From: Geosiphon pyriformis | Taxonomy: Eukaryota > Glomeromycota > Glomeromycetes > Archaeosporales > Geosiphonaceae | Direction of reading: 5' to 3' | Assembly (NCBI GenBank): GCA_016748015.1 | Contig: JAAOMT010000659.1 | Coordinates: 758,467-822,466, forward strand | Length of the DNA stretch: 64,000 nt | Part shown: piece after piece, positions 10,045 to 22,250 of the stretch | Layout of the letters: every line of letters begins with the position of its first letter | Numbering within the stretch: position 1 is the first letter of the stretch | Position numbers and translations under genes: made by a program | The notes under the pieces: model-generated | The model's input: only the letters and a program-made list of their open reading frames with translations | Databases searched by the model: none | Told to the model about the DNA's origin: nothing

Positions 10045-10087
10045 TGCGCCATATATGACACGTGTAACACGTGTCATATATGGCGCA
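10045..10087. repeat. Perfect 20-bp inverted repeat with 3-base loop
   Basis: The left arm tgcgccatatatgacacgtg at 10045-10064 is exactly complementary to 10068-10087, with TAA between. The arms are much richer in GC than the surroundings and each contains CACGTG. It is a cruciform or hairpin candidate. Confidence 0.85.
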
Positions 10088-10408
10088 ATAATCAACGTTT
10101 TAATTTGTTTAAAATTATGTAATATTAATTATTTTTATTAGTTAAAAATAAATTACATATATCACATTACATGGTTTTTAAATTTAACATGTGTCATTTG
10201 TATATTGTAGTATAAAAACACATCAAAATTATGCAAAGTCTGACTCTTTAAACTATTTTAAATAACATTTACTTAAATATATCAATTAATAGTGTGATTA
10301 ATAATATATTGGTAATTTTAAATATAAGACTCTATATATTATGTATTATATTAAGATTAATATTTTAGTGTAAATACAAGATAAAAAGAAATAACCAGTT
10401 TGCTTTTA

Positions 10409-10428
10409 NNNNNNNNNNNNNNNNNNNN
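10409..10428. other. Assembly gap (20 N)
   Basis: Twenty Ns; the true gap length is unknown. Confidence 0.99.
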
Positions 10429-11152
10429 ATCACATTAATAAAGACTTATTTCAATTAAGTAATCAAGTATCTATAAATAAAAATAAATTTTTGGTTATAA
10501 TTTCAGTTATATTTAGCATCAGATTTTTTTATATTTATTTAGCTATAAGACTTTGTACTAGTTATGTTTTTGAAATATAAAAAGATATCAATATAATTAT
10601 AAAAACTTATGATAAACAACAAAAATTTGAAATTATTTGAAAGAAATTAGAATAATATCCAAATGACAATATTAAACATCACACTTTTGGATGTGAATTT
10701 AATAGCTAATACAAACCAAAAAAAAGATCAATGTTTAAAATTATTAAAATATCAAATTAAAACATCAAAAATGTAATTGGTATGTCAATATTACCTGCAT
10801 TAGAAACTCATGCAAAATAACTTTTACTATTCTTGACAATACACATAATTATCTATTATATCTCAATACTGAAAAATATGCATTAATGTATCAAAAATTT
10901 TCAGATAACATTTTTTAAGAGATCCAATTTTTTACAAAATGTGCAAATCTATCAATTATCATTCAAAAAAAATTATTAAAAGTGAAATTTCCAACAGTAT
11001 TTATTTTTAATTGTAACTTTATAAATGCAATATAAAAATTTAAAATTTATAGCAATGAAAAGTACAATATATTTAATTTGTTAACAACTTTTATAAATCG
11101 CAAATTAAATAATTTTGAATAGATTATAAAGTTTAAAATTAATGAAAATTGG

Positions 11153-11356
11153 TGTTACTTATAGAAATTTAAGAATTTTTAATAAGTATATAAAATCGCC
11201 AATTAGAATTAAGCATAATAAAAGAAAAATTTCAGAATTCTTTTTAAAGAATTACAGAATTCCAGAAATTTTAGAATTCCTCTTAAGGAATTACAAGATT
11301 TCTGGCTAAAAAAATTAAAAAAATCTAAGAAATCTTATATAACATTAATTATATAT
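11153..11356 (+). repeat. 5' LTR of element E, left part (split by element B)
   Basis: It starts TGTTAC at 11153 and matches the start of the solo LTR at 23763, including the GAATTCC repeat block. The LTR resumes at 21559 after element B. The two parts add to 896 bp, the expected LTR length. Confidence 0.8.
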
Positions 11357-12243
11357 TGTTACAGGTGACTATTTGGGGTGTTGAATCAAATAACAAACCC
11401 ATAACTTGGTGCTCAAATCTAGTTGCAGTTAATAGTGATCTGAAGGTTTGTGTCTGAAAAGTTTGTATCTGAAGGGTTTGGTTGAGTTCTTTGTATAATG
11501 AACAGAGATTCAATGGTAATAGTTTTATCTGTAGCTTCCCAAAACTGCAGTTTTGTCAATTTCTTTCTCAGCTTGGTGGCCGGTATTCTTCCTGGTAAGC
11601 TATCCTCAATCGAGTGTTCTACTCTTATTTCTGGGTTTTTTACCAGTCACATTTATCCTGACATCAGTGCTCCATGCGTTAATTCTCAATAGAGTTAGTA
11701 AACAACAATAAAATCAAAGCAAAAAAATAAAGAAAAGAAAAGAAAATAAAGAAAGAAAAGAAATAAGCCAAGGTAATTTGCAAGTTAGTATTCTGTCAAT
11801 AGCTGTGATCAAGAGCTATTGTTCCAGTGTGGTTAAGTATTGATTACTATTAACATGAAGTGTTGATAGTGGAAATGGATTTGAGATAACAAATAGTTAT
11901 TTATTAGATGATTGTAATTTGGAGAGTTGCTTAAATTAAATTTAAACTTGAAATCTGTCTTTTCAGCTTCTAATTCTACTACTATATATACATAATTGAG
12001 ATTCCTCAATTCCTCAATTCCTTGTGACAGGAATCTTGGAATTTCTGGAATCCTGTGATTCCTGATAAGAGGAATCCTGGAATTCTGAAATCCTGCAATT
12101 CCTCGTCAGGAAATCCTGAAATTTCTGGAATTCTGCAATTTCTCTGAGAGGAATCTTGGAATTCTACATTTACTATGTCTACATCTGATTGGCTAATATC
12201 TATTGACTAATAATACTATATTTCTTATATTTTATGAGTAACA
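11357..12243 (-). repeat. 3' LTR of element B
   Basis: It runs from TGTTAC to GTAACA and pairs with 20671-21558. The GGAATTCC-type repeat block is at about 12030-12160, next to a TATATATA box. The purine tract of the element follows at about 12246-12258 (minus reading AAAAGGAGAG). Confidence 0.92.
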
Positions 12244-12256
12244 TTATTCTCTCCTT

Positions 12257-12778
12257 TTAATATTAAGCTCCATCAAAATCTAATTCCTTTAATTCCCCTT
12301 CTTGAATTATTTCTTGAACTTCTTTTTCAAGTATTACTTGTGTTATTTTAGTTTGTAGTTCTTCAAATTGGGTATTGGTTATTTTTCCCAATTGATTACT
12401 CATAACTATATCCATTGCTGTGTTGAGTAAAATTTCTGGTCAGTCTTGAAATCCCATATATAGTTGGTAAATGGCTCGAGCTTGTGTGGTTAAATTGTTT
12501 TTTCTCACAAATTGTTCTAGTTGTCTCAATATTGTTGTGTTGAATAACTATTTTGTTTTGTCAATATACAAATTCTGGATATTTACGTGTTGTTCCAAGT
12601 GGAAATGACAATAGTTTTTCAGAAATTGTTGTGTCCACTAAGTCCAAGTTTTTCTGGTAAGTTTTTGGTGTAATCTGAATATTTGTTATTCTTTTATGGC
12701 CAATTTTATCTTGGTCATGATCTTGTCAACAACATTTTCAAGTCTTTTCTGTGCTTTGTGTTGTGGTATCTTTGCCAT
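12257..12778 (-). pseudogene. ORF3 of element B
   Basis: It starts ATG at 12778 (MAKIPQHKAQKRLENV) and aligns along its length with ORF3 of element A, ending LDFDGA before the polypurine tract. Several stops interrupt it, one at the same codon as in A (near 12440). Function is unknown. Confidence 0.6.
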
Positions 12779-12939
12779 ATTTTTGTAACAAATGGTTTGT
12801 TAATTGATTGTAATTTCCATCTTCTGGTGTTGGATTAATTGAAAAATTTGTTGGGCTAGTGAATGGATATTGTCTGTAATTTCCATTTTTTTGATCTCTT
12901 CTGTCATGTCAATCATGTTCTTATATATTTTTTTGTCAA

Positions 12940-14321
12940 TCAATTGGACGTGTTATTGTTAATAATAATGATTGGTTCCAAATCTTGTGAAATCTCATCT
13001 GGTTGGATTAGTATTCTCTGTACTTCTAATTGTGGAATATTATTGGTGGATAATGATACTATATGGTGATATGGTTTCAGTTGATCTCCATGTGCTGCTT
13101 TGGTTAAGATTTTATTATTCAATCTTAATTTGTAAGCTCTATTTCTTAGAATTTTTTCTATGTGAAATGGTCTATCCCATTTGAGGTCAAATTTTCCACT
13201 CCATTGTTTTTCTGCTTTGGTACAATGTAAGAGTACTTTGTCTCCAATCCTGAATTCAACTGGTTTGTTTAGTAGTTGATTATCATGTTTTTTTTCTGTT
13301 TCTCTTGTGACTTTTGTATATTATCAGCTGCTCTTCTTCATTTGTTTTCCAATGTTTCTATTAAGTCATATGTTTTTCTTAACAATGTTTCTTAGAAATT
13401 CTCTTCTGTTATTGGTTTAGTTGAATATGTGGTAATCTCTATCTCAACTGGTAATATTGCTGTTCTACTGTATATTAATTCAAATAGTGTTGCTTGTGTG
13501 ATGTCTTGCTTTATTGTCCGATAAGCCAATAATACTGATGGTATAAACAAATCCCATTCGTCCTGGTTTTCTTGGCTGAGTTTTGCTATTGCTTCACACA
13601 ATGTTCTATTAAATCTTTCAACTAATCTATTGGTTTGTGGATGGTATAGTGATAATAATGGTCTCTTAATTCTGAATCTTTGGCTTAGTTCTGCTAATGT
13701 TCTATTCACAAAATGGGTTCCTTGGTCTGATAATAGTTCTTTTGGACATCCATGTCGACAAATCAAATCTTGATGGACAAATTCGGCAACAGATTCTGCA
13801 TCCACTCTTTGAATTGTTTTTGCTTCTGGCCATTTTGTAAGGTAGTTCATGGCTATTGCAATATATCTGTTGCTTCTGCTGGTAATTGTCAATGGTCTGA
13901 CTAAATTGATTCCAATGTGGTCAAATGGTTGTCCCACTTTAATTGGTCTTAATGGTTTGCTGGGTCTTGTTCCTTCTTTTTTTTAACAAGCATCACAATT
14001 TTGTATATATTGTATGATGTCTAGATACATTAATGGTCAATAGTATCTTTTTCTGGTTCTTTCTATGGTTGCTTCTTTATGAAAATGTCCTGCAGTTGGA
14101 TCTGAGTGCATGTTGAACAGTATTGTCTCTTTTTCTGGTTCTGTAATTATTCTGGTTGGCTGATCTGAATTTTTTCTATTTTTCCAATAAAGTATATTTT
14201 GGTAAGTAATAAAATATTTGGATTGTTGTTTGATCCTCTTTTGTTTCAGTTGAGATAATTTCTCCTTGAACTGTTGAGTATTAATATAATGTTGAAGTTG
14301 TTGATATTTTTGTGTGTTCAT
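12940..14321 (-). pseudogene. Integrase of element B
   Basis: The zinc module HSDPTAGHFHKEAT is at about 14110, with CDAC following near 13985. The DDE core occupies one open 181-codon piece (13392-13937): D in GINLVRPL is replaced by Asn, the second Asp survives in LLSDQGTHF and the Glu in RLVERFNRT. The C-terminal segment with KILTKAAHGDQLKPYH is at about 13120-13070. The first acidic residue reads N where element A has D, so this copy is catalytically broken as well as interrupted. Confidence 0.87.
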
Positions 14322-14399
14322 CTTTTGTTATATTTTTGTGAGTCTTGTTTTGGTTTTGTTATATTTTTGGGTTGAAATGTTCTTAAATTTGTCTCATTC

Positions 14400-15810
14400 G
14401 CGACAAACTGTCAGCATTTCTGTTGTTTTTTCTCTTTTTATAATGTATAGTATAATTATATGGTGCAAGTGCCATTTTCTATCTTGACTGTCTTCCATCT
14501 CCAAATTTTTGTTTTTGAAGTGATGTTAATCCTTTGTGATTTGTGTACACTTCAAACTTCTGGCTTAAGTATTCTTTCCATTTTATGACTGCCTAGTATA
14601 TTGCTAAGTGTTCTTGTTCTGGTGTTCTATAGTTTTTTTCAGCTGGTATTAAACCTTTGCTGGCATATGCTACTGGATGTTCTTTGCCATCTGGTCCTCT
14701 CTGAGATAGTACCACTCCTAATGCTTGGCCGGATGCATTAGTGGTAATGATGAATGGTTTGCTGTGATCTGAATAGATCAATACTGGAGCTTGAATAAGC
14801 TTTCTTTTCAGAATATCAAAAGCTTCTTGTTGACTTTCTGTCCATTCATATTTTGTATTCTTGGTTTGCAGTTGGTTGAGTGGCTATGCTATTTTGGAAA
14901 AGTTCTTGATAAAATGTCAATAGTAGCTGGTAAATCCCAAGAATGATTTCAGTTCTGTCATATTGGTCAGCACTGGAAAGTTCTTTACTATCTCTATTTT
15001 CTCTGGATCCATTTTGATGCTGTCTTTGCTGACTATGTGTCCCAAGAATTTTAGTTCTGTCTTGTTGAAGAAGCACTTTGTTGCATTTAACTTTAGTCCT
15101 GCTCTTCTTAATCTTTCGAACACTTATTGAAGATGATGAAGATGATCATCAAATGTTTTTGAGAATACATTGGTGTTGTCCAAGTATACAACTACTGATT
15201 TTCACAATAAGCTGGTGTACACAATTTCCATTAGCCATTGGAATGTAGCTAGAGTGTTGGTTAAGCCAAATGGCATAACTTCAAACTCAAAGTTTCCTTC
15301 TCTTGTGGTGAATGCTGTTTTTTTTTTGTCAGCTGGATTCATGGCTACTTGCCAGTAACCACTATCTAAGTCTAACATTGAGAACCATTTGTTTCCACCA
15401 AAAGCATCAAATAGTTCTTGTATCTGTGGAGTTGGATAGCTGTCTCCACAAGTTACATTATTGAGTTTTCTGTAGTCCACACAAAATTGGATTTTTCCAT
15501 TCTTTTTACAGACGAGTACTACTGGTAATGACCATGGGCTCATTAATGGCTGAATTAACCCATTGTCAAGCATTTGGTTGATTTTTTGATGGATGATTTC
15601 ATGGCTGGCTGGTGGTACTCTGTATGCTTGCTGTTTGATTGGCATTGTATCTTCAGTCTTGATCTGATGCTGAATAATATCAATTTGGCCAAACTCATTT
15701 TTGCTGGCAAAAATGTCATTGAAATTGTTGAGCAATATCTTAAGTTGCATATGTTGGAGTAGATCTAAGTTTTTTATGTTCATTTGTTCCAATTGTTCTG
15801 GTTGGAGCAA
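14400..15810 (-). pseudogene. Reverse transcriptase and RNase H of element B
   Basis: The first 202 codons (15810-15202) are open and show KKNGKIQFCVDYRKLN, MLDLDSGYWQVAM and FGLTNTLATFQ. A TGA then replaces the Trp of element A just before the catalytic box, which reads YLDN (usually YLDD). RNase H begins at about 14781 (PFIITTNASGQALGVVLSQ, usually TDASG), so its first catalytic Asp is also Asn. The remaining family pattern is intact enough for a firm call. Confidence 0.9.
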
Positions 15811-15822
15811 ATAACATTTACT

Positions 15823-16932
15823 TCATCCATATATTGTTTGTGATGTAATATCAACATATTCACAAAGCTGTGAAAAATCTGGAATGGTGCTTGGTGGTTG
15901 ATCCTCTATTTCAGTGTTTAAGTATCCAATAGTGGTTCCAGTTGGTATTACTATGACATTTCCTGTGTTATTGTAGATGGGAATTTTGATGTGGCTGTAA
16001 TCTTTGGCTGGTATATGGAGATTGATGAGTCCAATTTTTCCTGATTTGCAAAGAGTTGGTTTTGCTTTAAAAATCTGATTCTGTTCTTTTACTTTCCGCT
16101 TTATTTCTATCATGTACTGGCTATATGATAGAATAGAAATTGCTTGATCCATTGAGATAATTTCTTCTTGGTCAACAATTTTTTCTTCTGCCATATTAAC
16201 TGGTACATCTACTTTATCTGTCAATCTGAATCCCTGTATTTCTTTTGCTGTTATTCTTAATTCCTCCCTCTTTCCCATTAATACTAACTGAGCTACTCTA
16301 ACCAGAGGCAGGAATATTGACTGTGTTATCTTTTTGTTGGGCTCTATTATATAGGTCTTTTCTGAGTCATTTTGTAGCATAGTAATGATATTTCTTATAT
16401 ATCCCGCATCAATTATTCCTCCTCTTATATTAATTCCCCTTTTCACTAGACTACTCCTAGATGCTAATTGAACTATTGTTGTTGGTGGAATTTCCAGTGC
16501 TATTTTCAAATCAATGCAGATGTGTGAATGTGGTTCCAATTTGATGGCATCTTTTCCTGGATACCTCAGATCAAACTCAGTGTCAGTATTATGCACGCAT
16601 TCTGGCATGATATCTTCATTATTATTGCTAAACCATTTTAGTTCCAATTTTCTGGTTAAGTCAGGGATTGTGATATATTGTTCATATTTTAAATTGGAGT
16701 TTAAATCTGAATTTGAATCATTGTCATTATTAATGCCATTTTGAACGGAGTTAGAACTGGTGTTTTTGTCGTCATCCTTGTCAGAGTTTGAATTGGAATT
16801 AAAAATCAATTTTGATTCCGATGTGCAGCTGCCAATTGGTTCTTCTTCTTTGGGGATCATGTATATCATGCGTGGTGGTGGATTGTAAATAAAGTTACAC
16901 TCATTGCAATACTGAAAGTTACATGGGATCAA
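15823..16932 (-). pseudogene. dUTPase domain plus linker of element B pol
   Basis: A 369-codon open frame aligns with the dUTPase frame of element A and begins 21 residues earlier, with a CNECNFIYNPPP segment. Motif 1 (FDLRYP), motif 2 (SRSSLVK), motif 3 (GGIIDAGY) and motif 4 (NKKITQSIF) are present. The Gly-rich motif 5 has become GFRLTD, so phosphate binding is probably lost. Motif 2 is closer to the canonical RSSLA than in A, which supports common descent from an active enzyme. The frame has no stop but is cut from the rest of pol. Confidence 0.82.
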
Positions 16933-17990
16933 ACAGTGGTCATATAATCAAGTGTTTAGTTGTACTAATCACTTTTTTTGTTTCTCTTTGGTCAGTGCTA
17001 AATTTTGATAATGTTCATAAAAGTTTTCTGAGTTGGTTTTAATGTCAAAGAAAGCATCTGGGTTGGGGACTAGAATAATGTTGACTGGTTCTAGAGAATT
17101 GTTTTTGATTTCCAAGATTTTACTGGGCATAGCACCTTCTACTTTGGTGTTTACCATCTACCAGATCTCATCTTTGTCATGTGGGTATCCGTCCAGACGA
17201 GAGATTGCTCAGTGCCAAGTAGCAGTTATTGGCATACTATGATTCACCCAATCACTGATAAGGATTGTGTATTGGCATGAAGTGTCATACATTCCTTCTC
17301 GACCAAGAATGTCATTCCATATTCCTTCGTCGAGTAACTGTTTGCTGCAAGTGAGACATGGTTTGTTGTCTCACTTGTCTTGTCATTTTGGGTAACCATA
17401 GCATTCTCTATGGCATGGTTTGCAGTAGTAGTGGGTTTGTATTCAATAGTCTTTGTCTGGCATGATCTATGCTTCCATAGAAGAGAGTTTCTTCTTACAA
17501 TCCTAATATCTTAAGAGAATATAAGGTGGCTCCTTCACTGGCTCATGTAAGTATTCTTTTTTTCAACCACTGGTTATTTTTTTTGTGGCTTCATCAGCTT
17601 TTTCAGATAAGTCTTCTTCTTTCTCCTTTCCTTTCCCTTTTTTTTCCCAGCTGGTTGGCATTGCTTTGCTTTTATCATCATTGTTTCAGGCGTCAATAGT
17701 GGTCTCCCAGGTATGTTTTTCTGTTTCTGTTCCTTTTCCCTTTACATTGTTCCTTTCTTCCCAGTTTAGAATTGGCAGTAGCTCATTGTGCTCGACATTG
17801 GCCCATAATACTTGATACACCTCCCAAGTAGGCTTTGGTTTTTCCTTCTTGAAATCGATAAACGGCATTGATGACATGATGTTGTTAGGTTTGAAATGGC
17901 CACATGTGGCTGGTACTCACGTGTGTTGGCCATTTTGGCTGAGTTAAAGTTCTTGCATGTTCCAATTAAGCATTGCATTGGTCTTGAACA
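16933..17990 (-). pseudogene. Cys-rich module of element B pol
   Basis: This is the counterpart of 5092-6126. CLTCSKQLLDEGIW (about 17320-17360) matches CLACEKMLLDEEMW of element A, and CDHCLIPC lies at about 16940, next to the dUTPase frame. Stops and frameshifts are frequent. Function unknown, probably zinc binding. Confidence 0.55.
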
Positions 17991-17999
17991 ACCAGTTGT

Positions 18000-18576
18000 T
18001 GCCAACAAAAGCTTAGTATTGGGTTGCTTCTATTACTAGTATCTTGATTGGTACAGTGATGCTGTTGATTTCAATAGGTAGATCATCAATCTCACTAATA
18101 GAAGTTTTGGTTGTTCCATCAGCTGTTATGATTCTGGTGCTAGCAGCATGATCAACTCAGTGACCTAATTGGTCCATAAGTTGTCGTGTGATAATGCTGT
18201 CTGTTGACCCACTATTAAGAATAAGTTTGATGGAATGGCCATCAATTTTGGCATTGGTGTACATTGCCGTAATGAGTTTTTCCTCAATAGCAGTTTCACT
18301 AAACAAAGGAACTTCTGATGTTTCCTCAATTTTAAATGAAAATATGACTGCAAGTAACTTGTCTTCTGTGACAGTGGCTGGTAGGATATTGCTGGTAAAT
18401 GTTAATTGTAGGTTGGTTTCCAGTTTATTGGGTTGGGCATCTTCTGAGATAACCAGAAGACTTAAATAGTTCTGGGAATTTGGGTTTTGGATGGAACCAG
18501 TACCTAGATTCTGTTGTCGAAAGCCTGATGGTTGGTGAGAGGAGCTGGGGATTAGTTGATAAACAACTATCGCCAA
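18000..18576 (-). pseudogene. Aspartic protease of element B
   Basis: The core reads GHSIKLILNSGSTDSIITRQ. The catalytic Asp of the Asp-Ser-Gly triplet is Asn, one G-to-A change. The C-terminal part continues in broken frames to about 18000 (KTNAMLNW). Confidence 0.82.
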
Positions 18577-18595
18577 TCTCCAGTTTTGAGTGCTT

Positions 18596-20612
18596 CTAGG
18601 TCTTGGGTTTCCTAATGTTATTTGAGTGGGGTTTTGGGGTGGTGTTTGAATTGGTTGTTAGGGCTAATAAATTATTTGGGGTTGTGGCTGATAGATTACT
18701 GGTGGCTGTGGTTGATAAATTGGAGGTTGATATACTGGCAGTTGATAGATTGGTTGCTGCATTATTGGCAGGTAAGTGGTTTGATATTGGTCTTGATTTG
18801 GGTAGCAATTCTGAGTCTGAAATCTGCAATTGGGGTTTTGATATTGATTTTCCAATCGTGAATTGTTGCTATAAAATCTGCAGTCTGCTTTTATGTGTCC
18901 TTGTTTACTGCAGTTATGGCAAACATGTGTTTCTGGCTGCCATAGCTGATTAAGTGCTGTTAATGATGATGATAGACACGACTGATTTTGGAAACGATTC
19001 GTATTTCCGGGATTATTACATCATTGTGATGGTTGATAAATTGCATGATTGTTAGCTAAGTATCTCTCTAATTTCTGATTAATTGAATCACTGAATTGTT
19101 TCAATTTGGAATCCAATTCAGATGATCTATTCATTACTAGGTTCATGGTGTGAGCATGATTGACTTCTAATTCGGCAGATTCAAAATCTCTAGTATGTAA
19201 CTGCGTTCTAGAGAATAATTGGATGCAATGGGCATATGTGTTGCAGGATGCTACTGCACAGGCCACAGATGAATTGATTGAGAATTTGTGGTGCTGTGAA
19301 ATAATTGGCATTAATTGCTTGGATTTGTCACAGATTTCTATAAAAATATCCCAGATATGTGGTAACTGCTTCAGTTTCTCCTTGTTTAATTGTAGTGAAA
19401 GTGTTAACTAATCTGTTGATGCTGTTGTTATTGCTAAAGTATCTCAAAAATTCTAGTTTGAAGGCATTGAAATCTTGGGGTTTGTCAACCAAGCTTTGAT
19501 ACCATGAGTCCGCTGTATCCTTGAGAAAATAGGGTATGGCTTGCATGGCTCTAGCATTATTCCATCCGTTGGCTGTGATGGCTTTTTCTACATTATTTAG
19601 CCAAACTTGTGTGTTATCCTCTTCGCTGGTGAATTAGTCAAGTTTCGCGATTAGTGCATATGCCATTTGTTGTTGTTGTTGTTGAGGCAGTATTGGAGGT
19701 GGTTGTTGATTTTGTTGGTTCAGTGTTTGAATGGGCTGACCAATTGGTTTGACTGGTGGTTGATCGATGACGATAACTGGAAGTAAGTACTGATTAATTA
19801 CTTTAGGGTTTTGATTTTGCAGTGCTTGAATATTTAGGGTTTTGATTTCCGGATTTTTTCACTGAGTTTGAACATTCAGGGTTCCAAATTCTGGGTTTTC
19901 AAGGATCAGGTTTTGGTAAGTAAATTCTTGATCTTCCAATTCTTCTTTCTCTTTTTCTTCAGATAGTTTCTACAGAGTAGTGGTTCCAAAGTCTGGTTGA
20001 GGCAATGGTGATCGAATTCTTGATGGTGTTAGTGATCATGATTTAAATCCTTCAAAATATTCACCGTATGGTCCTAATAGATCTGTTTTTCTTTGTTTAC
20101 TTTGGAATGAAAATCATCTGAATGTTGATATCATGTTTGATGTGAATGCACTTGCTGATGTTATATTAATGATGCTTTCAGATGTGTGATGATATGATGA
20201 ATATAATGAGAATTCAATTTTTTGTTTCTTCCAAGTTAGTAGTTGTATTCTTTTAGGTGTTACTGCTGGTGTTTATAACCTTCCTTTGCCTTTATCTGCA
20301 TAGGTGATAGAAAATTGTTATTGAGTGTACCTTTCAATAGTTTGGTTGATTTCTCTGATTATTGATGCAAAACTATAGTTCCTTGGTAAGTTGGTATATT
20401 GGAATAATTCTGTGTAAAAGTTTTCTCTTGCTGCTTCAATGTTAACTGTTTTTCCTAAGCATTCAGTGATTTTGTTATTGACGTAAAAGTTGAAGGCTGA
20501 TTCGGCTGGGTAATGATTACTGTTTAATCCTAATTGTTGGCTGTATTATTAAAACAAGAATTTTGCGAATCCTAAATGGTTTGCTCCTATATTTTCTAAT
20601 TCTGTCACTTTT
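18596..20612 (-). pseudogene. Gag of element B (fragmented)
   Basis: The N-terminal part lies at about 20612-20340 and is interrupted. The capsid-like segment is at about 19680-19020 (YFLKDTADSWYQSL). The CCHC knuckle CHNCSKQGHIKADC is intact at about 18890-18931. A Tyr/Gln/Pro-rich tail follows. The ATG used in element A reads GTG here, so the start is lost. Confidence 0.83.
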
Positions 20613-20670
20613 GGTTTGGGGTTGTTGGTGCTGATTCTCTATAGGATTATACCTCACAGGAAGCACCAAA

Positions 20671-21558
20671 TGTTATAGGTGACTATTTGGAGTGTTGAAT
20701 CAAATAACAAATCTGTAACTTGGTGCTCAAATCTAGTTGTAGTTGATAGTGATCTGAAGATTTGTGCCTGAAGGGTTTGTATCTGAAGGGTTTGGTTGAG
20801 TTTTTTGTATAATGAACAGAGATTCAATGATGATAGTTTTATCTGTAGCTTTCCGAAACTGCAATTTTGTCAATTTTTTTCTCAGCTTGGTGGCCAGTAT
20901 TCCTCCTAGTAAGCTATCCTTAATTGAATGTTCTACCCTTATTACTGGGTCTTTTACCAGTCACGTTATCCTGATGTCAGTGCCCCATGTGTTAATCCTC
21001 AATAGAGTTAGTAAACAACAATAAAATCAAAGCAAAAAAATAAAGAAAAGAAAAGAAAATAAAGAAAGAAAAGAAATAAGCCAAGGCGATTTACAAGTTA
21101 GTATTCCATCAATAGCTGTGATCAAGAGCTATTGTTCCAGTGTAGTTAAGTGTCAATTACTATCAACATGAAGTGTTGATAGTGGAAATAGATTTGAGAT
21201 AACAAATAGTTATTTATTAAATAATTGTGATTTGGAGAGTTGCTTAGATTAAATCTAAACTTGAGAGATCTGTCTTTTCAGCTTCTAATTCTACTGCTAT
21301 ATATACATAATTGAGATTCCTTAATTCCTCAATTCCTTGTGACAGGAATCCTGGAATTCCTGGAATCCTGCGATTCCTGATGAAAGGAATCTTGGAATTC
21401 TGGAATTCTGCAATTCCTTGTCAGGGAATTCTGAAATTTCTGGAATCCTGCAATTTCTGTGAAAAGAATCTTGGAATTTTACATTTACTATGTCTACATC
21501 TGATTGGCTAATATCTACTGACTAATAATACTATATTTTCTATATTCTATGAATAACA
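20671..21558 (-). repeat. 5' LTR of element B
   Basis: It runs TGTTAT...ATAACA with the family's repeat block, TATA box and hairpin. Just left of it the minus strand reads TTTGGTGCTTCC, the primer-site candidate. Confidence 0.92.
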
Positions 21559-22250
21559 ATATATATAACAAGAATATTAGAAACAGAAAAATAAGAATTC
21601 AATTCAGAATTAATATTTCAATCAATTAATTATTTCATATTTTTTTTTTTAAAAAATAGCTTTTTTATAACTTAAAGTAAAATCAAATTACATATCAATA
21701 AAATATAAATTATTACTTAAATCTATATTATTATTATTTGATTAAGGAATATTAAAATTGTTTCCACTTTATCAACATTCTATATTGATAAAATCTAACA
21801 CTTAGCTATATTAGACTAATAACTCTTAATTATGGCTATTAATAGAATACTAATTTTTTATTTTTTTTTATTTTTTTTATTTTTTTTTATTTTTATTTTG
21901 TTTCATTTTGTTGTTTTACTAACTAATTAAAAAGATTAAGTGCTAAGTATTTTAATGTTAAGAATAGTCTAATAAAAAACTTGGAAATAAGAGTAAAAAT
22001 TTAAGAATAATTTACCAGAAAGACATAACTGTTAGAATAAACTGGCCACCATGCTAAAGAAAAATATTCATAAAATAAACTTCTGGAAGAGTACTGAAAC
22101 AATTATTGAATTTCTGTTTATTATATAAAGAACTTAACCAAAACCTTCAGATTATAAAAATTTTTAGATATTACTATTATTATCAAACTATTAAACATCA
22201 AGTTACAGGTTTTTTATTTGTATTAACACCCCAAATAATCATCTGTAATA
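21559..22250 (+). repeat. 5' LTR of element E, right part
   Basis: It continues the LTR interrupted at 11356 and ends with GTAATA (a worn GTAACA) at 22245-22250. It is followed directly by TTTGGTGCTCCCTG, the primer-site candidate of E. Confidence 0.8.

Larger units (their letters stand above)
9777..11152. other. AT-rich spacer with no recognisable gene
   Basis: This stretch has stops in all frames. It holds a perfect inverted repeat (10045-10087) and an assembly gap (10409-10428). Short open pieces near 10600-11000 could be a worn transposon, but I cannot support a family. Confidence 0.6.
11357..21558 (-). mobile_element. Ty3/gypsy LTR retrotransposon, element B (complete but decayed)
   Basis: A 10.2-kb minus-strand element has LTRs of 887 bp (11357-12243) and 888 bp (20671-21558), flanked on both sides by ATAT (11353-11356 and 21559-21562). 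Its domain order is that of element A, including Cys-rich module and dUTPase, and its LTRs belong to the same family. Stops and frameshifts are more numerous than in A. It is inserted in the LTR of element E. Confidence 0.94.
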
